A DNA stretch of 64,000 nt from positions 1 through 64,000 of the IMG/VR virus record IMGVR_UViG_3300027730_000821, one strand, 5' to 3'. This document shows positions 17,901 to 26,237 of this stretch, piece by piece; within the stretch, counting starts at the first letter, position 1; the number at the start of each line of letters is the position of its first letter. The notes under the pieces were generated by a model that made no database searches, had not been told where the DNA came from, and saw only the letters and a list, made by a program, of their open reading frames with translations. The position numbers and the translations under genes were made by a program. This DNA is from a virus.

Positions 17901-18336
17901 ACATCCTAGACAAGTTGCTGCGATTGGTAGAAGATTTTTTGGTTCTAGATTCAATGCAGAAGCATTTAAAGTAGCTCTACTGCATGATGTACTAGAGGAT
18001 ACACCATACAAGCCCGAAGACTTAGCTGAACGAGGATTCAGTCCAGCCGTGATCCAAGCAGTGCAGTTGCTCACGAAAGATAAGTCATTGTCTTATTCTG
18101 ACAATATCCGTAAGATCATCAATAGTAAGAACCCTCTTGCTATGATGGTAAAGTATAGTGACAATTATATGAACTATACTGGTGACAAGTCACACTGGGC
18201 TCCCGAAAGGGCCGCAGCCTCGCAGAAGAAATACCTAGCAAGCTTGAATATGCTAGGTGATGTCTTGGGCGTTGAGCATCATGTAGAAGAAAAAAGTAGT
18301 TTAACCGAAAACAGCGATTATTTAGAAGAAAAATAA
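14938..18336 (+). CDS. 1132-aa fusion: Pol-beta-like NTase, ligase-like NTase, HxGH nucleotidyltransferase and RelA/SpoT-type HD domain
   Basis: Starts at a GTG with the leader MKISQIIVEN (capsid-targeting-like, IVE). Segment 1 has GS (77-78), DMD (102-104) and IDFEF (D158), the three-acid pattern of Pol-beta-type nucleotidyltransferases. Segment 2 has KVDGAG (K459), EGLVL (E679) and LLAKV (K692), matching motifs I, IV and V of covalent nucleotidyltransferases (ATP-dependent ligases or capping enzymes). Segment 3 has VGSFVGHRGHE (H731, H734) and SFTMLR (from 872), as in HxGH cytidylyl/adenylyl transferases. Segment 4 has HPRQVAA (H989), LLHDVLEDT (H1016, D1017) and KYSDN (D1075), the metal ligands of ppGpp-hydrolase-type HD domains. 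All key residues are kept, so each domain may be active. Substrates are unknown; RNA or nucleotide repair, or alarmone removal, are guesses. Confidence 0.75.
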   Translation: MKISQIIVENRKRLVEGGNLAIRGHEAEHLDLKVTNRGYIVPILNNLLASIDAAFAKQFKKPLWSPELLKSGEFLSGSSLHFFNVQGIPDETFVSKKPTVGDMDTMVNKELEAELSQFLTQNEDKQIGPAVLRGFQRGNEQFSSLWELQDPPIKIQIDFEFVEFEGEKPTDWARFSHSSAWDDLQAGVKGVFHKLLIQAFTALTRKEFYLRKLVGRGKARQEEDVPTVDNMYSFAVSSKEGGGLRAKYDPVIDATTGKPEIKDGKPVMRAAPTSGYIQDIGNIFQTVLGKRLDPKKVQELSKNFWSFSGLLDVMNQLLSPDEKNHVVQAFLLKVIGPGAQGMYKNNPDKDKAEKATAINHLLKVLKVPKPANLDQMMKDYYAGYRMTSADEAGEKTNEIVKGMAKNALDENAPNYKRKGIPHIYNPGSSVEMKDADFIRMCQEIAGMGGKLDGAPINLKVDGAGIRFGKDEQGKPFFMTSKVTDPKYAEDYGDFEQFGTVMGQDPERLEFTKKYDEALKTIVSADFIKRLPADTIVQAEMLFMPMGKQAEDGITFVNIPYDQKKLGTIMTLVPFSVKTFSTGEPKPDAAKIKQELLRDSTKEIKIVNNQLNQRDLDVSPVINPIVRNADALLAAVKSRGESEQKTKAKEILSHARKQLSDAIINSPRLEGKDQLGNMIEGLVLNLPSGLLAKVTSTDMKEKMAVKQAANRKPTENNRSKPAVVTVGSFVGHRGHEQLINQTIDTAKKVGGDPYIFVSPVVGHDDPIPPDMKLQTLRKLYPEYANNIQLWNAQGTPMKKIEKELVIPENSPYNKIILLVGSDRYDSMKNWMDSLEKRMKDPAAVAKYGGTQDQVDFETIRTEREAGKGGTGISFTMLRDILKDPNASEEAKLQLWSSAFDSKKLGTAWIKNLMHIASAGIKHKKIKEFVQRIKPLINEATPEQKAKFVKLLSEAKAQLDEYNIPGTKKFIQQAHDTEQGQMYGDRPYSSHPRQVAAIGRRFFGSRFNAEAFKVALLHDVLEDTPYKPEDLAERGFSPAVIQAVQLLTKDKSLSYSDNIRKIINSKNPLAMMVKYSDNYMNYTGDKSHWAPERAAASQKKYLASLNMLGDVLGVEHHVEEKSSLTENSDYLEEK

Positions 18337-18399
18337 TTTCACCCCCTTCTCACTGTGTAAATATCATTGTTAGTTGCACATTTTCAAGAAGAGGACTAC

Positions 18400-19317
18400 A
18401 TGGCACGTAAACCAACAAAGACTAAGAACGCTTCGGAAGAAGCAACCATTCCTGTAGAGCAATTGCAGGAAGCTGTTCAGGAAATCACTGAACAGCAAGC
18501 TCAGAATCAGCAGCCACAAGAAGGTCAAGTTCAAGTTAACGTAGACTTCCTACGTACGACTAAGGTTCATATCGCAATGCCTTGTTACGGTGGTATGTTG
18601 ACTGAATCAACATTCATGTCGTTCATCAAGTGGGCAAACACTGCTCGTCAGTTAGGCATCGACTGGACGCTTGAGACGATGGTTAATGAATCGCTTATCA
18701 GTAGAGCTAGAAATACTCTCACTGCTAAGTTCCTAGACATGCCCGAAGCAACCCACTTGTTCTTCGTTGACGCTGATATCGGTTGGGAGCCCTGGCACTT
18801 GCTAGTCCTCTTGAACAGGGACGTTGACGTTATCGGCGGACTATATCCAATGAAGACGATGCCCATCAAGTGGGTTGTCAACGGGTTTGAGGGTGCAGAA
18901 GAAGGTCCGGATGGCCTTCAAGAAGTATCAAAGGCAGGTACTGGCTTCCTTCTCATGAAGAAGCATGTATTCGGTAAGATGAACGGTCACCCGGCCGTTA
19001 AGCAGTATAAGAACGACATCGGTCTTGATCCAAAGTACGACCAGTACTTGAAGACTTACTTCGACACTGCTGTTCGTCAGAATCGCTACTACAGTGAAGA
19101 CTGGACGTTCTGCGAGAACTGGCGTGATATCGGTGGTAAGATTTGGGTTGACAAGCGTGTGTTGCTCCGTCACTCTGGCTCTTACGTGTTCTGTATGGAA
19201 AATCAACAGCATCTAATGGACACGGTTGGTCCAATGTATGTCGAAGCTCAAGCGGCTAAGGCAGCGGCAGAAGCAGCACAAGCTGTTACACCAGAAGCTA
19301 CGCCGCCCGAGGCATAA
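18400..19317 (+). CDS. Glycosyltransferase, GT-A fold
   Basis: 305 aa from the ATG at 18400, preceded by agagga. A Gln/Glu-rich N-terminal tail is followed by VHIAMPCYGGMLTESTFMSF, ETMVNESLISRARNTL, and FFVDADIGWEP with the DxD motif at 124-126. DVDVIGGLYPMKTMP and an Ala-rich tail complete it. DxD binds metal and nucleotide sugar in GT-A enzymes. It could glycosylate phage DNA, virion proteins or host surface sugars; the acceptor is unknown. A strong terminator follows. Confidence 0.75.
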   Translation: MARKPTKTKNASEEATIPVEQLQEAVQEITEQQAQNQQPQEGQVQVNVDFLRTTKVHIAMPCYGGMLTESTFMSFIKWANTARQLGIDWTLETMVNESLISRARNTLTAKFLDMPEATHLFFVDADIGWEPWHLLVLLNRDVDVIGGLYPMKTMPIKWVVNGFEGAEEGPDGLQEVSKAGTGFLLMKKHVFGKMNGHPAVKQYKNDIGLDPKYDQYLKTYFDTAVRQNRYYSEDWTFCENWRDIGGKIWVDKRVLLRHSGSYVFCMENQQHLMDTVGPMYVEAQAAKAAAEAAQAVTPEATPPEA

Positions 19318-19341
19318 TACTACGATAATGTATGCTACACT

Positions 19342-19370
19342 AAGAGGCCTCAGAAATGGGGCCTCTTTTT
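19342..19370 (+). terminator. Rho-independent terminator
   Basis: AAGAGGCC (19342-19349) and GGCCTCTT (19360-19367) form the stem, followed directly by a T-run to 19370. Confidence 0.88.
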
Positions 19371-19378
19371 GTTTCTAA

Positions 19379-19386
19379 GATAAATA
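19379..19386 (+). promoter_or_regulatory. Late promoter core
   Basis: GATAAATA followed by C, right after a terminator and 28 nt before the ATG of the next gene. Confidence 0.65.
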
Positions 19387-19413
19387 CATTATCAACGGAA
19401 TGGATGACCACCT

Positions 19414-20835
19414 ATGAAAATTACAGATATTTGCGAATCAACAACTTCAGGCTCAGTTGCTACTGTAGCAGCCCCAATGAACGGCGGACCACTAAAGCGT
19501 TCTGCTGTAGGAAAAGGCGTGTACGGAAAAGAACCAGCAGGTAGTTTGTTTACTGGTAAGAAGACTTCAAAGAAATTTGCCAATAGCAAACTTAATGAAG
19601 AAGGTGGCTTTCCAGGCGAGAGCGTGACAGTTATTTATATTGACGATAAACCTGTCGTACAGTACGCTAAACCTGAAGAAGCTGATAAAGCACTAAAGCT
19701 TCTTCGGAAGAAACACCCCGAAGCGAAAATTAAATATAAGCAGGAAGTCAAAGAAGCTGGGATGCCTTCACCAGTCATCAAGCATAAGCAAAAACTAGCA
19801 GGAATGTCTGACGCTGAACTAGCAGAACGTCTTAAAGACAAGTCAGATGATGAATTGAAAAAGATGGCAGAGAGACACGGTTACGGTAAGATGAGTCCTC
19901 ACTATGTGAGTCGTGTCAACAAAGGTAAAAAAATTAATGAAAACGAATTGCAAGAAACCGATCTAATCATCGGGCCGGGACAAGGCCATAGATTAAAGAG
20001 TGGTTTTATTTCACGCGCCGAAGATCGCCGTGATCACGAAGTTGAGATGGCACGCAGTGACCTGCATCAAGCTCACAAAAATTCAAGTAAGATTCACCGA
20101 TTAATCAAGAACGTTTCTGAAGACGATGGGCTTGAAGGCTGGGTACAAGCTAAGATCACTAAAGCAGCAGATTATCTAAACTCAGTTTGTCAGTATCTTG
20201 AAGGTAAACAACTTCAGGAAATGACCGGCGGTGTTATCGCCGGGGGCGGAGTTGGTGAAAGTTATAGCAGTGGAAATAAGTCTTATAACGCAACAGTAAG
20301 TCACCGATTTGCAAACAGATTTGGGTATGATTCAGATTATCAAGCGACCAAATATAAAGCTAACAAATATGATCCAAAAACTGGTCTAGGAGGATATGTT
20401 GCTCCGCATGTTTATAATACCAGAGATGAATCAAACATCATGATTCAGTTGCAGAAAAATATTAATTCAAATCGTGCATCACCGCTAGAATTTAAAGATG
20501 GCAGTACACTAGAAATTGGACCTTCTGCTGCAATCGCGGCATTGAATAGGATTGCTTCAATGAAAGCGGCAGAAAAGCACGAAACAGTTAAAAATCTTGC
20601 GTTGTCAAAAAATAATTTTATTAGTTTTCTAAATAACGTTGATCAGTTGGAAGAAGGCATGGGTCTTAAGCAGCTTGCAGCCGCAGCCGCAGCAATAGGC
20701 TACATGCTTGTCCCAAATAACGTTGGTGATGGAACAAGCGGTAGATCATCGGCTGACCGGGCATATGACACCTATCTATCGCAAACTCCCGATCATCTGA
20801 TACCGAGGTATACGACTCCCACTAAAGGCAAGTAA
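19414..20835 (+). CDS. Probable packaged modular protein with capsid-targeting-like leader
   Basis: 473 aa. It begins MKITDICESTTSGSVATVAA, with an I-x-E site at residues 6-8. Repeated short Glu-containing sites (KLNEEGG, INENELQE, QLEEGMG) separate modules. Module 1 has ESVTVIYIDDKPVVQYAKPEE. Module 2 is helical and Lys-rich (GMSDAELAERLKDKSDDELKK, then HGYGKMSPHYVSRVNKGKK). Further modules include GPGQGHRLKSGF and a Gly-rich joint GGVIAGGGVGE. The layout resembles a polyprotein meant for prohead-protease processing. No enzyme motif is clear. It is first in a late operon that continues for several similar genes. Confidence 0.6.
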   Translation: MKITDICESTTSGSVATVAAPMNGGPLKRSAVGKGVYGKEPAGSLFTGKKTSKKFANSKLNEEGGFPGESVTVIYIDDKPVVQYAKPEEADKALKLLRKKHPEAKIKYKQEVKEAGMPSPVIKHKQKLAGMSDAELAERLKDKSDDELKKMAERHGYGKMSPHYVSRVNKGKKINENELQETDLIIGPGQGHRLKSGFISRAEDRRDHEVEMARSDLHQAHKNSSKIHRLIKNVSEDDGLEGWVQAKITKAADYLNSVCQYLEGKQLQEMTGGVIAGGGVGESYSSGNKSYNATVSHRFANRFGYDSDYQATKYKANKYDPKTGLGGYVAPHVYNTRDESNIMIQLQKNINSNRASPLEFKDGSTLEIGPSAAIAALNRIASMKAAEKHETVKNLALSKNNFISFLNNVDQLEEGMGLKQLAAAAAAIGYMLVPNNVGDGTSGRSSADRAYDTYLSQTPDHLIPRYTTPTKGK

Positions 20836-20885
20836 TCATGAGTTCTATTCGCAAAAGCATGATTGTTAGCGGAGGGGTAGGATAA

Positions 20886-21314
20886 GTGCGGAACCTCATC
20901 AACCTCTTAGAAGCAGTTGAGAAAGGTTGCCCCCGTGCCACCCATGATATCGATTTAAATCTTAAGAATCGTCAAGTTGCGATTGATGAATACTTGTACG
21001 GGCCGGCTAATCCAAATAAGCCCGGCTCCTACTGGAAAGACTTGAGTAAAGTATTTAAAGTAGATGAATCTACAGCTAAGTCAATGATGTGTGGAAACTG
21101 TGCAGCATTTGATGTTAGTGATAGTATGCGTGACTGTATAGCAAGTGGCATCAAAGGTGACGAAGATAATATTGATCCTAATGCTACTATCAATTTAAGT
21201 GATTTGGGATATTGCAACTTCTTACACTTCAAGTGTGCAGGAAGTCGTAGTTGCAAAGCATGGGTAACTGGCGGCCCAATCACTGAAAAAGATAAGAACA
21301 GGAAGGCTGATTGA
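20886..21314 (+). CDS. Cys-rich phage protein
   Basis: 142 aa with a GTG start and Shine-Dalgarno gcggagggg. It begins MRNLINLLEAVEKG. The second half carries MCGNCAAFDVSDSMRDC, then GYCNFLHFKCAGSRSCKAW, seven Cys in a pattern that suggests a metal or Fe-S site. Similar Cys-rich modules recur in T4-like phages beside packaged proteins. The 50-nt gap upstream encodes only a 15-codon frame (20838-20885). The function is unknown. Confidence 0.55.
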   Translation: MRNLINLLEAVEKGCPRATHDIDLNLKNRQVAIDEYLYGPANPNKPGSYWKDLSKVFKVDESTAKSMMCGNCAAFDVSDSMRDCIASGIKGDEDNIDPNATINLSDLGYCNFLHFKCAGSRSCKAWVTGGPITEKDKNRKAD

Positions 21315-21315
21315 T

Positions 21316-23832
21316 ATGAAGCGATATATCGATCATCTTGCGAACCAAATCGGAAAGATTATCGTCGTCAAGACAGGTGACGAGTTCGATGAGGTCACGA
21401 CCTATTATATGCAGACCTTCGACGGCTGGCGCCGTCTTGAATACCGTGGCCCGCAGAAAGGCATCCCTATGTTTGCCCTCACCGGTGATGTTGAGAAGAA
21501 TCTTGATTTGCAGAAACACACCCCGATGGTTGGGCCGCTCGTAGCAGGAGAGAAGATCAAAACGCCGATTCAAGTCTTTGCGGCGGCCGATGGCTCACAG
21601 TTCCGAACAGCTTCTGGGAAGTCGTTCTACAAGAAAGGCGACCGTATCGAGTTCGAGGGTAAACTCTATGGCATCGAAGGCATTTCACCTGATACGGTGT
21701 ATGTTGGGAAACCAACAACAGGATCAAGTAACATGAGCAGCATCCTGAAGGGCATCGTTGATGAAGGAGATGTGATACAGGGCCCATGGAAGAACCCTGT
21801 CGCCACTCAAAAAACCAATGCTGCTAAATTAGCATCACAGTTTTTATCAAGTGAATATGCTCCGAATGATTTAGAAGATGAAGACATTGAAGACGTAGCA
21901 GAATATATTGTAGAGTTCTTGCTGAAGTACCATGAAGAACTTACAGACACTATGGATATAGACGACATAGACATCCTCGCTAAGAGAATAAGTCATGAAG
22001 CTTTCATTCAATCAGACTTGCTAGACGAAGCACTGGAAGAGAACCTTCACAAATGGTTCAAAGAGAAGTGGGTTCGCTTCGGACCCGATGGCAAGATTCG
22101 AGGAGCTTGTGCAAGAGGCAGTGACAGTGAAGGTAAGCCGAAGTGCCTCCCGCAGAAGAAAGCACAGAATTTAGGAAAGAAGGGTCGTAAGTATGCAGCT
22201 TCAAAGAAGCGCAGAGAAGACCCAAATCCAGAACGTACAGGAAAGGCTAAAAACGTGGCTACTAAAAAGAAAACTAACGAAGAACAACTAGACGAACTCA
22301 AGTGCTGGTCGGGTTATACAAGAGTTCAAGGTGTTCCGGCAGGTGCTCCGGGTAGTTGCAAAAAGAAAACTAATGAAGAACTTGGTGAGAAATGCCCTCA
22401 CTGCGGCGGCGAGCTAGTCAGTGAAGAAATGATGAACGAAAAGCAGGATGCTTGCTATCACAAAGTCAAGTCTCGCTATAAAGTATGGCCAAGTGCATAT
22501 GCATCAGGTGCTTTAGTGCAGTGCCGTAAGAAGGGTGCAAGTAACTGGGGAACTGGCGGAAAGAAAAAGAACGAAAGCTCTATCATGAAGGGTATTGTCG
22601 GTGAGCATGTTCCCAATGAAAGTATTGAAGAAGAATGGACTCATGAGTATAGCCCAGGGAACACTTCACATTGGTCTGGCTCAGTAAATACAGGTAAGTA
22701 CACACATAACGGACAAGTGGTAGCCATATATAAGGGTTTTGAACATCCTAATACAGGTAGTCAGTCCCACATTAAAGTTAAGTTTTTACCAACCGGCAAA
22801 GTTAGGCAATTCAGTAATACTAGGTCTGGCTTCAAAGAAGCTGAAAATTGGATTCTGTCAGACTGGCGCCTGCAGGGCTCGGCCGCAGATCAAACAGGAA
22901 ACATGTTTGAAGCACTTAGACCAGAACAAAGAGCCAAAGAGATAAAGAAGATTGTTAGTTTCATCGTGAGTTATATCGGGGATGACCCGAGTGATTCTGC
23001 TATTGCTGATGCTGCCAAATACGAGGCAGATCGAAGCAAAGCCGAATACGATGCAAAACGAAGCGACGGCTTTCTTAGTTCTGATGACATTTTTGAACCA
23101 TTGTGGAAACACTTCAGGGAACCGACACTAGAAGCATCTAGCCCAGCACAACAAGCTGCTATTGCCATCAATATGAAGAAGAAAGGCCAGAAGCCAAAGA
23201 ACGACGTACAGGAAGATTACACCGGAATGTATGCAGCAGAAAAGACTCCGAAGATTAATCCATACGGTGGACGGCCGGATCGTCAGTTCAGGGGTGCTAT
23301 CAGTGAGATAAGTGATACTCAGACAACTGCTAATCAAACCGGCGGAATCATCACCCCGAAACACGATGAAGCTTATGCAACATTAAAAAGAGCAGCACCG
23401 AAGTTATACCAATATATTCGATATGACGCAGCCGTTCCTCTTGATCCAATTCTTACTTTGCAGGCTCTGCGCTACGCGCGGGGGAACGAGGAAGCAGTAT
23501 TACAAGTAATGAAACAAGGATTAGCACAAGATACTTTAGCAATGTATGGCGATAAGCATCCCGATGCAGTGCCTGAAAGTATGAATCGTTTCTGGAAGAA
23601 AGTTTTAACAGAGATGCCGAACACTTCAGGTCCGATCGGGACGCAGCCCGGTGGTTGGCGTACATATAAAGCAAAGCCAGCCGGCGAGATCGAAGAAGAC
23701 ACTGCATACGCAGGTGGCATGGGGCAAGGCGGTGCCGCCGGACAATCATATCGCAAATTCACGCCAAAGATGGCCGGAGTCATTAAGAAAGAAAGCTCCA
23801 TCATGAAGGGCCTCAGAAAAGAAGGAAGATAA
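21316..23832 (+). CDS. 838-aa modular protein with repeated SSIMKG(I/L)xxE sites
   Basis: The sequence SSI(L/M)KG(I/L) plus two residues plus E occurs three times: residues 141-150, 421-430 and 827-836. These look like internal prohead-protease sites or linkers. Between them lie distinct small modules: KWFKEKWVRFGPDGKIRGAC with a following Cys/Lys-rich basic segment, LKCWSGYTRVQGVPAGAPG, a CPHCGGEL zinc knuckle, and DACYHKVKSRYKVWPSAYAS (a small basic domain also found in other viruses). The C-terminus has an EDTAYAGGMGQGG segment. Basic and zinc modules suggest DNA-binding peptides liberated in the capsid. No catalytic domain is recognised. Confidence 0.6.
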   Translation: MKRYIDHLANQIGKIIVVKTGDEFDEVTTYYMQTFDGWRRLEYRGPQKGIPMFALTGDVEKNLDLQKHTPMVGPLVAGEKIKTPIQVFAAADGSQFRTASGKSFYKKGDRIEFEGKLYGIEGISPDTVYVGKPTTGSSNMSSILKGIVDEGDVIQGPWKNPVATQKTNAAKLASQFLSSEYAPNDLEDEDIEDVAEYIVEFLLKYHEELTDTMDIDDIDILAKRISHEAFIQSDLLDEALEENLHKWFKEKWVRFGPDGKIRGACARGSDSEGKPKCLPQKKAQNLGKKGRKYAASKKRREDPNPERTGKAKNVATKKKTNEEQLDELKCWSGYTRVQGVPAGAPGSCKKKTNEELGEKCPHCGGELVSEEMMNEKQDACYHKVKSRYKVWPSAYASGALVQCRKKGASNWGTGGKKKNESSIMKGIVGEHVPNESIEEEWTHEYSPGNTSHWSGSVNTGKYTHNGQVVAIYKGFEHPNTGSQSHIKVKFLPTGKVRQFSNTRSGFKEAENWILSDWRLQGSAADQTGNMFEALRPEQRAKEIKKIVSFIVSYIGDDPSDSAIADAAKYEADRSKAEYDAKRSDGFLSSDDIFEPLWKHFREPTLEASSPAQQAAIAINMKKKGQKPKNDVQEDYTGMYAAEKTPKINPYGGRPDRQFRGAISEISDTQTTANQTGGIITPKHDEAYATLKRAAPKLYQYIRYDAAVPLDPILTLQALRYARGNEEAVLQVMKQGLAQDTLAMYGDKHPDAVPESMNRFWKKVLTEMPNTSGPIGTQPGGWRTYKAKPAGEIEEDTAYAGGMGQGGAAGQSYRKFTPKMAGVIKKESSIMKGLRKEGR

Positions 23833-23833
23833 A

Positions 23834-26092
23834 ATGGCCTTCAATGATATTAGTGCTTTTATTGAAAAAATGAAGATGTTAGAATCTACTGATACCATCG
23901 CGGAAGAACCAACAGAGCCTGTACCTTGCGTACATCCCCTAGTGCTTGCGATGCGTGAACTTCAATCAGAAGGTATTGTCGAGTCGTATCACACTGATAG
24001 TCTTGCGTTAACTGAGATTACAGAGGACGACGAGATTGACGAAGAAATTGCTTATCATGGTTCGATAGATGATATCACTGCGTTTCGACCACGCACTCAC
24101 TTTGGCACCGAGCAAGCTGCTAATGATAGAATGACGTATAAGAAATATACAGAAAATACTGTGGTTGAAGCAAGCCCCAATACGGTAGAGGGTAGCTTTA
24201 CCCCAGACTTAGTTGAAAGTAAAACATGGCTATGTGATATCTTAGCTAAAGGACTTAAGGGTAAAAATGCAGGCACCATATATGCATTGGGTAGTTGGTA
24301 TGGTAATATAGGAATCTTTCTTGAACAAGCTAATGTTAAGTTTGATAAACTTGTATTAGTTGAGCCAAACAAAGAATGGCTACAGCACAGTAAAAAATTA
24401 CTAAAGACATTGAATGATGAGGGAAAATTAGTATTACTTAATCAAAAAGCAGAAGACGTAGTATTTAAGAAGCCCGGAATAATAATCAATACAAGTTGCA
24501 ATGAGACAGGTCCGATATTTCTCACTAAAATACCTAAGGGTATGCTCTGTGCATTTCAAGCAAGAAACAACGTAGATGATGTATTGATTAGTACCGACGA
24601 CTTGCAAGAATTTGATGAACTGTTTCCCCTAGAAAAAACTTATTATACTGGTGAAAAAGAACTAACCGATCCTGAAACAAATTATGCTCGTTTTATGAAA
24701 ATCGGTAGAGCAGGGACTGAGCTATCCGAGACTGCAAGCACCGGTCAAGGTGGAGGTTCTGCAGGCATCAGCGGCGGACAGATGGTAGGTGGTCCTACTA
24801 CATATGAGCAAGAATACGGCATGTTCAAGCGCAAAGGGCCTCGTAGAATCACTGCGATGACTAATGAAGATACGAGTGACCAGACTATCACCTTAAATCA
24901 AATTTACAAGAATAACAAGCCAGATAACGACGAGAGAATCTGGGATTACGGCACGGGTATCTGGGACACCCCATTTGAAGTAGGAACAATAGGCCCTAGA
25001 AAGCTAGACTTGTTTTTGTGCGAGCAGTATGGAGTAGAGTTTATTGAAGACTTGTTTGGAAGATTGAGCGAAGAACAACACGAGATTGTTGATGAATACA
25101 TCAACGATCCAAATCTTTCAAATAGAATTATTGTACTAGACAACGGTTATATTGTTGATGGCAATCATCGTGCTATCGCAGCCGCACTAACTAAAAGACC
25201 TATCAAGTACATCGATATAGGTGAGGAAGAGCTAATCGAAGCAACATCAGCAAGACTCAAGGACCTATGCACGGTAAAGACTAATTTCCCTGATGCTGAC
25301 TTTTGGCTACAACGCAATGGTAGTGAATCTACAGTTGGCACACCAACTAAAACCTTTTCACCAGACAATATCGGAATCAAAGTCACTGCTACTGATGTAC
25401 TAGATCCTACGTATCTATACTACATGATGATGCATATTCATAATACTGGTTACTGGGAAGCAAGAGCAACGGGTACATTAAGATTGGTTCACATCAAAGC
25501 AAGTGATGTTGCTAATATGTCGGTTGGCAGTAACTCAGTAGAAGAAAGTACCGATCTACTGTTATCAGGAACACATCAACAAAAGCATGGTCGTCTCAAG
25601 AGTAAAGGGCCCGAACACCTCACTGCGATGACAAATGAATCACTAGACTCTAAACCATACAAATATGATTTTTACCAAATTGGAAATAATTACATAGCTA
25701 CTTTCGTGACTGCTAATAATATTGAATATGAGACTATTATAAGGCTATTGGGTATGACTAACACACAGGCCGCACTGACCGCCGACGGCGAGCCTATTGA
25801 GGTATCATTTCGTATCGATGATAAAAATGGAAAACCTAAAACCGGAATCGAAAATACAGGTGATGCGCGTAGAGTCTTTGCCACCGTCATCGATATTGTC
25901 AAAAAGTATACCATCATGCATGAACCTATAGAAATACATTTTTTCGCTGAAGAACCTAGTAGAGTTAAGTTATATGACGCATTCATTGCCCGATTAGACA
26001 GAGGACTGCCTGAATATGAGCTTGTTGATTCCTGGAAAAGGGGAGCGACTGGCAAGCACTACATGTTGCAACTGAAGACATTTAAGAAATAA
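23834..26092 (+). CDS. 752-aa modular protein: ART-like, methyltransferase-like and ParB-like segments
   Basis: Near residues 72-100, AYHGSIDDITAFRPRTHFGT followed by EQAANDRM resembles the start of ADP-ribosyltransferases of polyvalent phage proteins, but a full ART domain is not present. Residues about 140-200 have GTIYALGSWYGNIGIFLEQ and LVLVEPNKEW, a Rossmann methyltransferase-like pattern. Later, IIVLDNGYIVDGNHRAIAAA is a ParB/sulfiredoxin-type GNHR motif. Two copies of a (RI/HL)TAMTNE linker (ending RRITAMTNED and EHLTAMTNES) separate modules, suggesting processing sites. Each module alone is moderately supported. The overall role, probably a packaged effector, is inference. Confidence 0.55.
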   Translation: MAFNDISAFIEKMKMLESTDTIAEEPTEPVPCVHPLVLAMRELQSEGIVESYHTDSLALTEITEDDEIDEEIAYHGSIDDITAFRPRTHFGTEQAANDRMTYKKYTENTVVEASPNTVEGSFTPDLVESKTWLCDILAKGLKGKNAGTIYALGSWYGNIGIFLEQANVKFDKLVLVEPNKEWLQHSKKLLKTLNDEGKLVLLNQKAEDVVFKKPGIIINTSCNETGPIFLTKIPKGMLCAFQARNNVDDVLISTDDLQEFDELFPLEKTYYTGEKELTDPETNYARFMKIGRAGTELSETASTGQGGGSAGISGGQMVGGPTTYEQEYGMFKRKGPRRITAMTNEDTSDQTITLNQIYKNNKPDNDERIWDYGTGIWDTPFEVGTIGPRKLDLFLCEQYGVEFIEDLFGRLSEEQHEIVDEYINDPNLSNRIIVLDNGYIVDGNHRAIAAALTKRPIKYIDIGEEELIEATSARLKDLCTVKTNFPDADFWLQRNGSESTVGTPTKTFSPDNIGIKVTATDVLDPTYLYYMMMHIHNTGYWEARATGTLRLVHIKASDVANMSVGSNSVEESTDLLLSGTHQQKHGRLKSKGPEHLTAMTNESLDSKPYKYDFYQIGNNYIATFVTANNIEYETIIRLLGMTNTQAALTADGEPIEVSFRIDDKNGKPKTGIENTGDARRVFATVIDIVKKYTIMHEPIEIHFFAEEPSRVKLYDAFIARLDRGLPEYELVDSWKRGATGKHYMLQLKTFKK

Positions 26093-26094
26093 TA

Positions 26095-26235
26095 ATGTCA
26101 CACTTAAAAGAAGTAAACAAGGGATATTTTGAGCATCTATGTCATGCATGGAAAATTGCGATTGTTTTAATAGTGCATGGCATATTCCCTGATGTTTGGA
26201 AAACAAAAGCTAGCGATCTTCTAAACCAAAAGTAA
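26095..26235 (+). CDS. Small DUF6356-like membrane-associated protein
   Basis: 46 aa: MSHLKEVNKGYFEHLCHAWK, then IAIVLIVHGIFPDVWKTKAS. The order GYFEH, a hydrophobic helix, HG(I)xP and a final AS resembles the DUF6356 family common in phages and bacteria. It starts 2 nt after the 752-aa gene and is followed by an antisense homing endonuclease. Confidence 0.5.
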   Translation: MSHLKEVNKGYFEHLCHAWKIAIVLIVHGIFPDVWKTKASDLLNQK

Positions 26236-26237
26236 TA

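Noticed and set aside
20838-20885. 15-codon frame MSSIRKSMIVSGGVG
   Set aside because: Too short and without independent support; it probably only carries the ribosome site for the GTG-start gene at 20886.
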